Shown in pieces: positions 17,601 through 25,025 of a stretch of 64,000 bases of DNA. Position numbers and translations under genes: made by a program. This DNA is from Aquimarina sp. MAR_2010_214 (GTDB lineage: Bacteria; Bacteroidota; Bacteroidia; Flavobacteriales; Flavobacteriaceae), in the NCBI RefSeq assembly GCF_002846555.1, contig NZ_PJMS01000001.1:1860001-1924000 (forward strand). The letters are read 5' to 3'. The number at the start of each line of letters is the position of its first letter. Position 1 is the stretch's first letter. The notes under the pieces are model-generated. The model made no database searches. It was not told the origin of the DNA and saw nothing but the letters and a program-made list of their open reading frames with translations.

Positions 17601-18806
17601 TTGTTTTTTTACGTAACTGATTATACAGGTAATTACATCTATAAGAATGGTACACTAGAGTTCTTTAACCATGCAGAAGGCTATGTAGAGAAAGAAGCTG
17701 ATGGGTATAAGTATGTATACCAGTTTAAAGATCACCTTCAAAATGTAAGACTCTCGTACTCAGATAAAAACAAAGATGGTTCTATCTCGCAAGATGAAAT
17801 CATACAAGAGAATAATTATTATCCCTTCGGTCTGCAACATAAAGGGTACAATTTTGCCGTGAATGGTCGAAAACATCAATGGGGTTTTGTAGGAAAAGAA
17901 GAACAGAATGAACTTGGTTTGGGTTGGATTGATATAGATGCACGTAATTATAACCCTGAACTTGGACGATGGATGAATATTGATCAGAAATCAGAATTGT
18001 TTTACGGTTGGACACCATATAAATATGGCATGAATAATCCAATACTCTTATCTGATCCAGACGGTAATTGTGAGTTCTGTAAAAAAGTTTTAAAAAGTGC
18101 TGTGAATGCTTACAAAACTACTCTCTCCAATACTTATGAAGGAGCAAAACAACTTGTTAATAGTCCAATACAGACAGTTAAGAAAGCTGCGAGTAATCAC
18201 TTTAGCAAATTAAGCAGTCCACAGGGATTAGTAAGCTTGGCAAAAGATGCTGCATCAGTAGCAACGGCTGGAATGACAAATGTAGCAAGTGATGTAGTAG
18301 AATCTGCTTTATCTCAAGACTCAGCCTCTACAATAGGAAATAAAATAGGAGAAAGAGCCGCTGATGTGACAGTTGAAGCAGCCGCTATAGCTACAGGTGA
18401 GTTAGTAGGTAAAGGACTAAAAAGTGCTGTTAAAGCACTTAAAAATGTTGGTAAAGCGAAAACTAGCAAATCATTTGCTACGAAAACTTTTGACGAATCT
18501 AGATCATTAGTTAATGATATTGAATTCTCGGGTACAATTTCTGGAGAAGGTGGTGCAATGACTGTTGAGATAGAATTAATTCTTGCAGATGTTACAAATA
18601 CAAATACGATGAATCAGAAATTAATAAAATCTTTTGAATCTATAGCTTCAGAGAACGGGATGTCTAATATTAAAGTGATCGGAACTGTTGTTAATGAAAC
18701 TTCTGCAGCAAAGGCTGCAAAAGCTTATATTGAAGCAGGGTACAACGTTTCTACAAAAACTGTTAATGGAGCAACGGAACTTACAAGGACAAAAACATTA
18801 AAGTAA
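17601..18806 (+). CDS. Orphan RHS core with a second, unrelated tip (unit 3)
   Basis: The RHS core starts at GNYIYKNG (17628) and runs through FKDHLQNVRLSYSDKNKDGS to LSDPDGN. A pre-toxin region follows, with CEFCKK and Ala/Lys-rich amphipathic stretches (AADVTVEAAAIATGELVGKGLKSA split around residues 250-275). The last 110 or so residues form a mixed Thr/Glu-rich domain that I do not recognise; no nuclease or HExxH motif is visible. There is no signal peptide or credible start, and the TTG at 17601 is in element-end DNA. It would be expressed only after fusion to the RHS N-terminus at 4195. A candidate immunity gene follows 2 bp later. Confidence 0.8.
   Translation: MFFYVTDYTGNYIYKNGTLEFFNHAEGYVEKEADGYKYVYQFKDHLQNVRLSYSDKNKDGSISQDEIIQENNYYPFGLQHKGYNFAVNGRKHQWGFVGKEEQNELGLGWIDIDARNYNPELGRWMNIDQKSELFYGWTPYKYGMNNPILLSDPDGNCEFCKKVLKSAVNAYKTTLSNTYEGAKQLVNSPIQTVKKAASNHFSKLSSPQGLVSLAKDAASVATAGMTNVASDVVESALSQDSASTIGNKIGERAADVTVEAAAIATGELVGKGLKSAVKALKNVGKAKTSKSFATKTFDESRSLVNDIEFSGTISGEGGAMTVEIELILADVTNTNTMNQKLIKSFESIASENGMSNIKVIGTVVNETSAAKAAKAYIEAGYNVSTKTVNGATELTRTKTLK
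17621..17644 (+). other. Candidate recombination site 3 (unit 2/3 junction)
   Basis: TTATA-CAG-GTAATTAC-ATC-TATAA, identical in 24 bp to site 2. After it the sequence diverges from units 1/2 (AAGAATGGTACA rather than AAAAATGGTAAT). Confidence 0.6.
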
Positions 18807-18808
18807 AC

Positions 18809-19264
18809 ATGGATGATATAAGGAAACATGAATTAATTATTGAAAAACTTAAAGAAGTTTATGGTGATTTAGATAATCTTAAAACTAATAATGAGGTTTT
18901 ACATACAAGAATTTTTACAGATATAAGTGATTTTAGAATTAATTCTATATTTAAATTGAAAGATAGCGAATTACCTGTTTTAGAATGTGGATTAAATAAA
19001 AACTATATTTTAGCTACTACTAAATCATTATATAGTATATATAATAATACTAAGTATGAAATGGAGTATCAGGATTTTTTAAAAAGTGACAGAAAATATT
19101 TTTTTAAAAATGCTGATATAGCAGCAGGTAACACTCGTGTATTTAAATACTATTTAAAAGATGGGAGTGTTTTTTTTTATGAAATAGATTCTCTTTATCC
19201 AGCAGATATTATACACAATACAATTGTTCTTAGTAAGCGTTTTCAAAAATATGATGAAACATGA
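18809..19264 (+). CDS. Candidate immunity protein for the unit 3 tip
   Basis: This 151-residue, acidic, Tyr/Lys-rich protein has no signal peptide, so it is probably cytoplasmic; the exported unit 1 protein differs in this. No known family is recognised. Position is the evidence: it begins 2 bp after the tip stop codon and is followed by a strong terminator. If cognate, it implies that the unit 3 tip acts in the cytoplasm. Confidence 0.6.
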   Translation: MDDIRKHELIIEKLKEVYGDLDNLKTNNEVLHTRIFTDISDFRINSIFKLKDSELPVLECGLNKNYILATTKSLYSIYNNTKYEMEYQDFLKSDRKYFFKNADIAAGNTRVFKYYLKDGSVFFYEIDSLYPADIIHNTIVLSKRFQKYDET

Positions 19265-19390
19265 TAATGGGTAATGGGTCAAATTGGTGCTTTTGAAAAA
19301 AAAGCAATATAAAGATTGATTATCAAATAAATTATATAATTAAAAAAGAGTTGTAGAAATACGACTCTTTTTTTTATGCTATAAAGTGAA
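19264..19390 (+). repeat. Shared sequence downstream of immunity genes (unit 3 copy)
   Basis: GGTCAAATTGGTGCTTTT followed by TTGATTATCAAATAAATTA and a terminator is repeated, with few changes, after the unit 4 immunity gene (30910-31030). Units 1/2 lack it. Confidence 0.75.
19343..19377 (+). terminator. Terminator after the unit 3 immunity gene
   Basis: AAAGAGTTGTA/TACGACTCTTT stem with GAAA loop, then a T tract. Confidence 0.85.
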
Positions 19391-19408
19391 TGAAACACAC
19401 AGAAGTAC

Positions 19409-19627
19409 TTATATCTCAAAGAATTCTTTTACTTCTACACCAATAGCTTTTGCTATTTTCAATAAAGTAAGAGAAGTTACATTTTGTCTGCCATTTTCTA
19501 TACTAGAGAGGTTAGGTTTCTCCATTTTGATTTCTGCGCATACATCAAGCTGGCTTAATCCTTTTTTTCTGCGGAGTTTAGCTATGTTTCTTCCTATTGA
19601 GTATAAAAAAGTATTTTCTTCTGTCAT
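19409..19627 (-). CDS. Small XRE-family regulator (unit 3)
   Basis: This 72-residue protein is almost entirely a Cro/C1 helix-turn-helix (IAKLRRKKGLSQLDVCAEIK, then KPNLSSIENGRQN), with no dimerisation tail. It is a different subfamily from the 115-residue regulators of units 1/2 but occupies the same place, on the minus strand after the immunity gene terminator. A 21-bp palindrome covers its start codon, which suggests autoregulation. Confidence 0.85.
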   Translation of the reverse strand: MTEENTFLYSIGRNIAKLRRKKGLSQLDVCAEIKMEKPNLSSIENGRQNVTSLTLLKIAKAIGVEVKEFFEI

Positions 19628-19642
19628 AGTATAGTTATGACA
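19622..19642. promoter_or_regulatory. Candidate autoregulatory operator
   Basis: TGTCATA (19622-19628), 7-nt spacer, TATGACA (19636-19642): a perfect inverted repeat overlapping the XRE start codon. Confidence 0.55.
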
Positions 19643-19741
19643 AGTTGCACAATATAAAAGCTCAATAGGTTATGATATATAATAACTATTATTATATTTA
19701 TACCAGATTTGTTAAAGAATTAGAATATTGATTTATCTACA

Positions 19742-20242
19742 ATGAGAAAGCTAATCCTGATAATATTATTATATGTACTTTTTGTTAGTTGTGTTTCTCA
19801 ATCCAAATATGAGAAACTAGAAGCCAGAGAAGAATATGCCAGAGAAACAGCTAAAGAGTATATACATCTATATGATTCCCTTATATATGTAGTGATCCCC
19901 AAGCTTGAAGAAAAAATAAAACAACAAAATAAATCTCGCAGACGAACTAAAACAAAATCTAAATTTTATACCGAACAACAAGCATTAAACTTTGTTAAAG
20001 ACTGGTATGGTTTCTATAACGCTGAATGGATCTATAGAAACCCTAGAATTAGAAGAAGCGCGAATAATGTATTTGTTGTTTCTCTCGAAGAGGCCACTAA
20101 GAGCACAGGAAGAAGGACGATTAAAATTAATAAAGACCTAACTACTACAGAAACTGGAGAAATGATATATACATGGTACTCAAATGTGTATGAGCTAACT
20201 ATAGCAAATAATGGAAAATACAATTTTAAACCAAAATTTTAA
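19742..20242 (+). CDS. Putative lipoprotein of unknown function (unit 3 cargo)
   Basis: This 166-residue protein has a signal sequence ending in a lipobox-like LFVSC (Cys17). A charged helical region follows (EKLEAREEYARETAKEY, then KLEEKIKQQNKSRRRTKTKS), and then a Trp/Tyr-rich C-terminal half (FVKDWYGFYNAEWIY) that may be a small globular domain. I recognise no family. It is the first gene of the unit 3 cargo, 17 bp upstream of a second lipoprotein, so the two probably form an operon. Confidence 0.65.
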   Translation: MRKLILIILLYVLFVSCVSQSKYEKLEAREEYARETAKEYIHLYDSLIYVVIPKLEEKIKQQNKSRRRTKTKSKFYTEQQALNFVKDWYGFYNAEWIYRNPRIRRSANNVFVVSLEEATKSTGRRTIKINKDLTTTETGEMIYTWYSNVYELTIANNGKYNFKPKF

Positions 20243-20259
20243 TTTAACACCGTAACAAA

Positions 20260-21078
20260 ATGAAAAAACTTTTTGCATTTTTTCTAGTCATACTACTATA
20301 TGCGTGTAGTAGTGATAATAATGAAACGCCAGAAACTAATAATCCTGACACTCCTCCTATCACAGGAACAACAAAACTTATAAAACAGGTTGTTTCACAG
20401 AAATTCGAACAAGAACATAATGGATATTATCCTGATCAGTTCGTATATACTGATAAAAAACTTGTTAAAGCCTTATTTTATGGATGCTCTGGTATGATGT
20501 ATCAGTTTGAGTATGGTAGTAATGGAAAAATAGAAACATATTACAGAAAAACAGGATTCAAACCAGAAGATTTGTCCACAGATATTTCAGGTGCAGAATT
20601 TGTTGTAGTTGGCTCTCTTAAATATGACAGTCAAAATCGAGTAATTGAACAGAGTGATTCTAGAGGCTTTAAAATAGATATCGAATATGATCAGAATAGC
20701 AGAATTACTAAAATGTTAGTTAAAGAAGATGAGTTAAGAGCCCCTATATCACTAGTTGTAGAAGAGTTTGACGAAAATGGTAATCCTATTAAAATAAATT
20801 CAGATATATGCAATTATGACGATAAAGTAAATCCTATGTATGTGTTATTCAATAAATTTGGGATCTTCTATCTAGAAACTTGCAATTCATTAGATAATCT
20901 AAATACACGATCTTATTTCAATTCTCCTTCAAATCCTAAAGAACATTTTGAGGATGGAAAACTTACATTTTCAGCAATCTATGAGTATGATCAAGATGGA
21001 TACCCTACAAAAGCAACATATACAGATAGTAACAGTAGCATTCCTTTCTCAGATATAGATACTTTTTCTTATAATTAA
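20260..21078 (+). CDS. Putative lipoprotein with YD-like strands (unit 3 cargo)
   Basis: This 272-residue protein has a lipobox LLYACSS at the end of the signal peptide, then a Asn/Pro/Thr linker. The rest has short repeats such as YDSQNRVIEQ, YDQNSRITKM and YDQDGYPTKATY, like the DUF4595-type or single YD-repeat lipoproteins of Bacteroidetes. It is likely tethered to the outer membrane or surface. Function is unknown. It follows the lipoprotein at 19742 and ends at a terminator. Confidence 0.7.
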   Translation: MKKLFAFFLVILLYACSSDNNETPETNNPDTPPITGTTKLIKQVVSQKFEQEHNGYYPDQFVYTDKKLVKALFYGCSGMMYQFEYGSNGKIETYYRKTGFKPEDLSTDISGAEFVVVGSLKYDSQNRVIEQSDSRGFKIDIEYDQNSRITKMLVKEDELRAPISLVVEEFDENGNPIKINSDICNYDDKVNPMYVLFNKFGIFYLETCNSLDNLNTRSYFNSPSNPKEHFEDGKLTFSAIYEYDQDGYPTKATYTDSNSSIPFSDIDTFSYN

Positions 21079-21115
21079 GCATAAACAAAACGTACCTAAA
21101 TCATAAAAATTCATG

Positions 21116-21141
21116 ACCCATCAATTTTGATGGGTTTTCTT
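21116..21141 (+). terminator. Terminator of the lipoprotein pair
   Basis: ACCCATCA/TGATGGGT stem, ATTT loop, TTTCTT tail. Confidence 0.8.
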
Positions 21142-21151
21142 ATATAATGCA

Positions 21152-21190
21152 CCTCTGGTAACCCGAAGCGTGGTGTTAGTATACCAGAGG
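21152..21190 (+). repeat. CCTCTGGTA/TACCAGAGG inverted repeat
   Basis: Perfect 9-bp arms at 21152-21160 and 21182-21190 around a 21-nt loop. The right arm is also the start of the first CCAGAGG repeat. Confidence 0.7.
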
Positions 21191-21225
21191 AGGAGAAAAC
21201 TAGTAAATTACAATCAAATAATACG
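21183..21225 (+). repeat. CCAGAGG-N17-TTACA repeat, copy A
   Basis: ACCAGAGG, 17 nt of purine-rich sequence, TTACA, then an AT-rich tail. It matches copies at 22043 and 24073 in spacing. Confidence 0.6.
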
Positions 21226-21490
21226 AGCACAGAAAAAACAGATAAATTCATTAAATCATAATTATTTTGATCTGCTTATTACTTTTTGTTTCTAAGAGCA
21301 CTAAATACGAATAATTGCACTAAATCACTTAGATCAATATAGGTAAATAAGAGCACTTTAACAGTTGTAAGATTAGTAAGTGAGTTCTAAAAGTATGAGG
21401 TTGGTTTTTTTAAAGATAAATACTTGAAAAACAGTTAGTTATTAACAATTTTTGTTAATAAAACTTATAGGAAAAAAGTGTCTATTTTTG

Positions 21491-21960
21491 TATATTTGTA
21501 TTGTTGTTTTTGGTGAAGCATGAACTTAGAAAACATAAGTAAGAGATTAAAAATCTCCATATATAAAACTCTAATTGTAGCTTCACCAAAAGTATAGCAA
21601 TTAGGGTTTTTCTTTTTATAAACCTTTACAATTCAAATCTATATGATTTGTAGACCTTATACACAAAGTAAAGTGTATAACAGCCTAGAGGATGCCAACA
21701 GCACAGTTATAGGTTCAGACGTCGGGTTGTAAAGCTCTATCATTTTTACATAAGAGCTTGAGATCTCCCCGATAGGGTTGAAAAATTGCCAACATATAAT
21801 GTTGTGGGAGAACTACTTAGAGAAGTTCTTGGAGGTGGGGTGATCTTAGGATCATTAGCGTACGGCACAATGGAAATTGTTGGTTAATATCGCATCATAG
21901 TAATATGATGTCAAAGTAGTAAGAGTCTTTTCTTGGTGCTAAGGGGTAACTTATGTTTAA
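21491..21960 (+). ncRNA. Candidate structured RNA with leader ORF and attenuator-like 5' end (unit 3)
   Basis: The -7 promoter element TATATTTG lies at 21491-21498. Downstream, TTTTGGTGAAGC (21508-21519) pairs with GCTTCACCAAAA (21580-21591). An overlapping competing hairpin, CTAATTG (21571-21577)/CAATTAG (21598-21604), is followed by a T-rich run. Further perfect stems follow: TATACAC/GTGTATA, AAGCTCT/AGAGCTT, AGAACT.CTT/AG.AGTTCT, TGATC/GATCA and CATCATA/ATATGATG. No long ORF fits. I do not recognise a known RNA family. Confidence 0.5.
21520..21597 (+). CDS. Possible 25-residue leader peptide
   Basis: An ATG 22 bp after a good -7 element opens a 25-codon Lys/Ile-rich frame (MNLENISKRLKISIYKTLI...). 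The ORF spans one arm of each of two competing hairpins, the layout of an attenuator. No Shine-Dalgarno-like sequence is evident. Translation is unproven. Confidence 0.35.
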   Translation: MNLENISKRLKISIYKTLIVASPKV

Positions 21961-22393
21961 ATCTGAGATAATAAATATTGTAAAGTATATGAAGGTCAGT
22001 AATTTGTGCAGTCGTGCTATAATGTAAAACATCGCCTAGTCTACCAGAGGTAGAGGAAAAGTAAAAGTTACATTCTATAATCATAACCAGATAAAAATCT
22101 ACAGATTAGTAATTTGATTTTGAAATGATTATTGTTTTACCAGAAAGGGCAAGAATTAGTAAAATATTGATATCTGTAATAGAATTTTGAACTTTAGGTA
22201 CAAAAATCGGGATTCTGAGAATTAGTATTAATCTCTGAATAAATACTACTCCTTTTTGTCTCCTCTGGCAACAGCAAACTACTGAATACAGGTAGAATAA
22301 CTTAATTTTAGAAATCAGGAATATTGCTGCTAAAGTATCTTTAACTAATAGGATTTATTAAATTAGTTCTTCATAAAAGAAATATAGTTGTAA
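21961..22393. other. Gene-free stretch in unit 3 cargo
   Basis: No ORF is supported. It holds the second CCAGAGG repeat (22043-22085), two weaker CCAGA/TCTGG relatives (near 22140 and 22261) and AT-rich sequence leading to the next gene. Confidence 0.6.
22043..22085 (+). repeat. CCAGAGG-N17-TTACA repeat, copy B
   Basis: Same spacing as copies A and C. The 5' part also forms a small hairpin, TCTACC-AGA-GGTAGA. Confidence 0.6.
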
Positions 22394-22996
22394 ATGGGAA
22401 CTATATTGGAATTGTTAAGCATAATACTAATGGATTCACTAGATAAATTTTGTAAAATACTTAGGAACAGATCAGAGGAAAATAAAAAATCTTTTGATGT
22501 ATTGTTTCGAAATCAGTTATATGGTAATTGTTTCTCAATTCTAAGGCAAGAATTGGATTCAATGATAAGAGTGATCTACTTGTTAAATATTTCAAATTTA
22601 AATCAGAGAGGGTCTTTTATTCAAAAAACTCTCAGTGGGGAGAAATGGTCATTTATTAATCATAATAATAAAAAACAAAATGTGACGGATAAAAATATGG
22701 TAGATTTAGCTGATAATCTGAATGGTTGGACACAAAGCGTTTATAAATTTGGTTGTGCATTTATTCATTTGTCTAATTTTCATGATTATCTAACAGAGGA
22801 TCCTTTTAAATCATTACCAGATCTAGAAAAAGACGCTATAATTCATCAAATGAAAAATTATCACTCTGCAAATTTGAATAGAGGATCTTCTTTAAATGAA
22901 ATTATTGTTCATCTACCTTTTGTTATGGAGAAAATTACCTCAAATTTTGAATGCGAAATAAAATCACTAGAAGAGAAGAGGATAAAAAGTACTTAA
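22394..22996 (+). CDS. Hypothetical protein, possible partner of the AbiV-like gene
   Basis: This 200-residue, mostly helical protein has no signal peptide. Visible segments are FRNQLYGNCFSILRQELDSM, FIHLSNFHDY and a Glu/Lys-rich end. An ATG at 22430 is an alternative start. I recognise no domain; a HEPN-like helical fold is possible but no clear RxxxxH motif is seen. It precedes the AbiV-like gene by 164 bp on the same strand. Any joint role in defence is speculation from position. Confidence 0.6.
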   Translation: MGTILELLSIILMDSLDKFCKILRNRSEENKKSFDVLFRNQLYGNCFSILRQELDSMIRVIYLLNISNLNQRGSFIQKTLSGEKWSFINHNNKKQNVTDKNMVDLADNLNGWTQSVYKFGCAFIHLSNFHDYLTEDPFKSLPDLEKDAIIHQMKNYHSANLNRGSSLNEIIVHLPFVMEKITSNFECEIKSLEEKRIKST

Positions 22997-23160
22997 CAAA
23001 ATAATCTATAAAATCATGGTTGGCTAGTAACTTACTAATTTTGTTTTTGTATATGTGTAACAACATATTTTTGAAAGATTAATAGAGTAAAAACTAATGC
23101 AAAATCATTATTTACTTTTATTATATTTCTAGTATACACTGAACATTGTATTAAAAAGAA

Positions 23161-23835
23161 ATGAGAGGAAAACAATATAAAAATAAGTTAGATGCTAAAT
23201 CTGCTTCGGAAGGAATACAATTGGCTAAGGAAAATGCAAAATCGTTATTGATTGATGCAGAATTACTTTTTGAGAATGGAAGATTTGAAAGAAGCGTTTC
23301 TCTTGCGATACTATCTATCGAAGAATCTGGTAAATCCAGTATCATTAGGACAATTCTTATTACGGATGACCCGAAAGAGCTAAAAAAAGAATGGCAAAAC
23401 TATCGAAAACACACTGCAAAAAATCTCTCTTGGATATTACCTGAATTGGTAACTAAAGGAGCAAGAAATATAGAAAACTTTAGACCAATATTTGATTCTC
23501 AAAGTGATCACGGTCAGATATTAGATAATTTAAAACAATTATCATTCTATACAGATGTTTTTTTATCAAAAAAATGGAGTATTCCGAAGAATGTAATTGA
23601 TAAGGAAATTGCAGAAATGATATTATTATCTGCTAGAATATTAACAGATAAAGGTGATAATGACGGAATAGATTCAGAAGAGGGATTAAAACTATGGATT
23701 AAACATATAAAACCAGTTTGGCAAACAAGCATGAGTAAAATGAAATACGCTATAATAGGGTGTTATAAAGAAGCAGCAGAACTTGGAATTATATCTCATA
23801 AAAAAGTTACAGAAATGACAGAATTTTTAAAATAG
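23161..23835 (+). CDS. AbiV-family abortive-infection-like protein
   Basis: This 224-residue protein has an N-terminal part typical of AbiV-like proteins: an Ala-rich helix (QLAKENAKSLLIDAELLFE), then GRFERSVSLAILSIEESGK near residues 40-60, where EESGK is the recognisable motif, and Trp/Lys-rich helices after it. AbiV proteins stop phage multiplication in lactococci by interfering with phage protein production. The family call is from motif memory, not alignment. It is unit 3 cargo, so the toxin-tip element may also carry phage defence. Confidence 0.65.
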   Translation: MRGKQYKNKLDAKSASEGIQLAKENAKSLLIDAELLFENGRFERSVSLAILSIEESGKSSIIRTILITDDPKELKKEWQNYRKHTAKNLSWILPELVTKGARNIENFRPIFDSQSDHGQILDNLKQLSFYTDVFLSKKWSIPKNVIDKEIAEMILLSARILTDKGDNDGIDSEEGLKLWIKHIKPVWQTSMSKMKYAIIGCYKEAAELGIISHKKVTEMTEFLK

Positions 23836-24263
23836 CAATAGTAGCACTAGAATCCTACATAAGTCATAGGTAATTCACCGTATATAACTTTCTCCTTCTC
23901 TGGTAAACTAATGATCTGTGTACTGCATTAGTTACAACTTGCTAGTATTTCTGGTTTAAATATATTTTTCAAGGTGGGGTGATACAATTATTACATATCC
24001 ATAAGCGTGTGATAATTAACAAGTCACCCTGCCTTTTGTTTGATAATATCGTAAGTCTGTTATTTATGTATTGCCAGAGGAAGGCAAAATAATGATGTTA
24101 CAATTAGCTACACTTCTTATTAGTACAGGTACAGTAAGATTTTTATAATTTTTTTGAGAAAATTTTCATAGAGCTGTATGAGGTTGATAATTAGCAAGAC
24201 ACCCCTCCCTTTTTTGAGGAAGGGGAAGTACCCCCACCTTGTTAATTATTAAATATCAAGCTT
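23836..24263. other. Gene-free, repeat-rich stretch between cargo genes
   Basis: CAAGGTGGGGT (23970-23980) is inverted at 24230-24241 (ACCCCCACCTTG). GATAATTAACAAG (24011) and GATAATTAGCAAG (24186) begin 30-bp direct repeats. AGGTGGGGTGAT at 23972 also occurs at 21833. It also holds the third CCAGAGG repeat. No ORF is supported. Confidence 0.6.
24073..24110 (+). repeat. CCAGAGG-N17-TTACA repeat, copy C
   Basis: Third copy with the exact spacing. The 5' part forms TTGCC/GGCAA. Confidence 0.6.
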
Positions 24264-24605
24264 ATGGTAACTGTATCAGATTACAAAAAAAGAATCACTC
24301 AAGAAGGAGATGAATTTCTAGTACTTATTCTACAAGGTGGCGTAGAAGCTGTGAAGAGCAATACTACAGGCAAAATGTATTTTACAGCAAAACAATGCTC
24401 TGTGCCAACTACATTTGATGAGCTAACCTGTCAAAGTATTATAGGAAGTCAGTTTCCTGGTACTATTGAGAAAATACAATGTGATCCCTATGAATACATT
24501 TCGGAATCAGGGGATACACTTACACTAGAGCATAGATGGCAATATGTAGATAATACAGAAGAAATGATAGCAGAGCATCTTGTAGAAGATGTCGAAGTGA
24601 TTTAG
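24264..24605 (+). CDS. Conserved-looking hypothetical protein (unit 3 cargo)
   Basis: This 113-residue acidic protein has no signal or membrane segment. Residues 15-40 look beta-rich (EFLVLILQGGVEAVKSNTTGK), with Cys pairs later (KQCSVP, LTCQS) and an acidic C-terminus (HLVEDVEVI). The single domain is reminiscent of small proteins on Bacteroidetes plasmids and conjugative elements, but I cannot name it. It ends at a strong terminator and is the penultimate cargo gene before the ATPase-recombinase operon. Confidence 0.6.
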   Translation: MVTVSDYKKRITQEGDEFLVLILQGGVEAVKSNTTGKMYFTAKQCSVPTTFDELTCQSIIGSQFPGTIEKIQCDPYEYISESGDTLTLEHRWQYVDNTEEMIAEHLVEDVEVI

Positions 24606-24616
24606 GATTTTAATTA

Positions 24617-24656
24617 AAACAGGAGTTTGCACACGTAAGCTCCTGTTTGTTTTTAT
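24617..24656 (+). terminator. Terminator after the 113-residue ORF
   Basis: AAACAGGAG (24617-24625) / CTCCTGTTT (24640-24648), then GTTTTTATA. Confidence 0.8.
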
Positions 24657-24736
24657 ATATAAAGATCTCCCTCTTTTTCAGCTAAAATCAAATCCAGCCA
24701 AACTACTCCTATTACTAATATATAGCTATAATACAC

Positions 24737-24988
24737 ATGACCCAGAAAAAATCAACCAATAGATTAATGTATTGCAATCCCTACAGAATTATGATTTTAA
24801 ACAAATACAACAAACTTCAAGAGCTGCATTGTCCATTTCTGGTAGCAGTAAAATATAACATTTCTGGATTATCAGAAGGGCAAAAGGTACAGGTAGAATT
24901 AGTAAAACTATCTCATAATAGTAAAATAGTTTATATCATACAGAACAAGTGTTATTATTACTACCATTTTAATATTATGGACAGCTGA
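24737..24988 (+). CDS. Small hypothetical ORF upstream of the unit 3 ATPase
   Basis: This 83-residue basic, Tyr-rich protein (KYNKLQELHCPFLVAVKYN, then SEGQKVQVELVKLS) could be a small beta-barrel-type domain. It is 37 bp upstream of the ATPase gene on the same strand. Nothing comparable lies before the ATPase in units 1/2, where an XRE gene is divergent. Coding status is moderate. Confidence 0.45.
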   Translation: MTQKKSTNRLMYCNPYRIMILNKYNKLQELHCPFLVAVKYNISGLSEGQKVQVELVKLSHNSKIVYIIQNKCYYYYHFNIMDS

Positions 24989-25025
24989 AACAGGCTATAA
25001 ACACTCACTTTTTTAAAAATGAAAC

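Larger units (their letters stand above)
10911..17627 (+). mobile_element. RHS-tip element, unit 2 (6,717 bp)
   Basis: It is a direct tandem copy of unit 1: every encoded protein is the same except recombinase A, which is intact here because of one extra G. Offsets are 6,716 before and 6,717 after that base. The tandem state implies insertion next to an identical element or recent unequal recombination. A long-repeat assembly artefact cannot be excluded. Confidence 0.75.

Noticed and set aside
21640..21900. Known housekeeping RNA (tmRNA, RNase P, 6S) or tRNA
   Set aside because: None of their signature motifs or cloverleaf patterns was found; the stretch is in mobile cargo.
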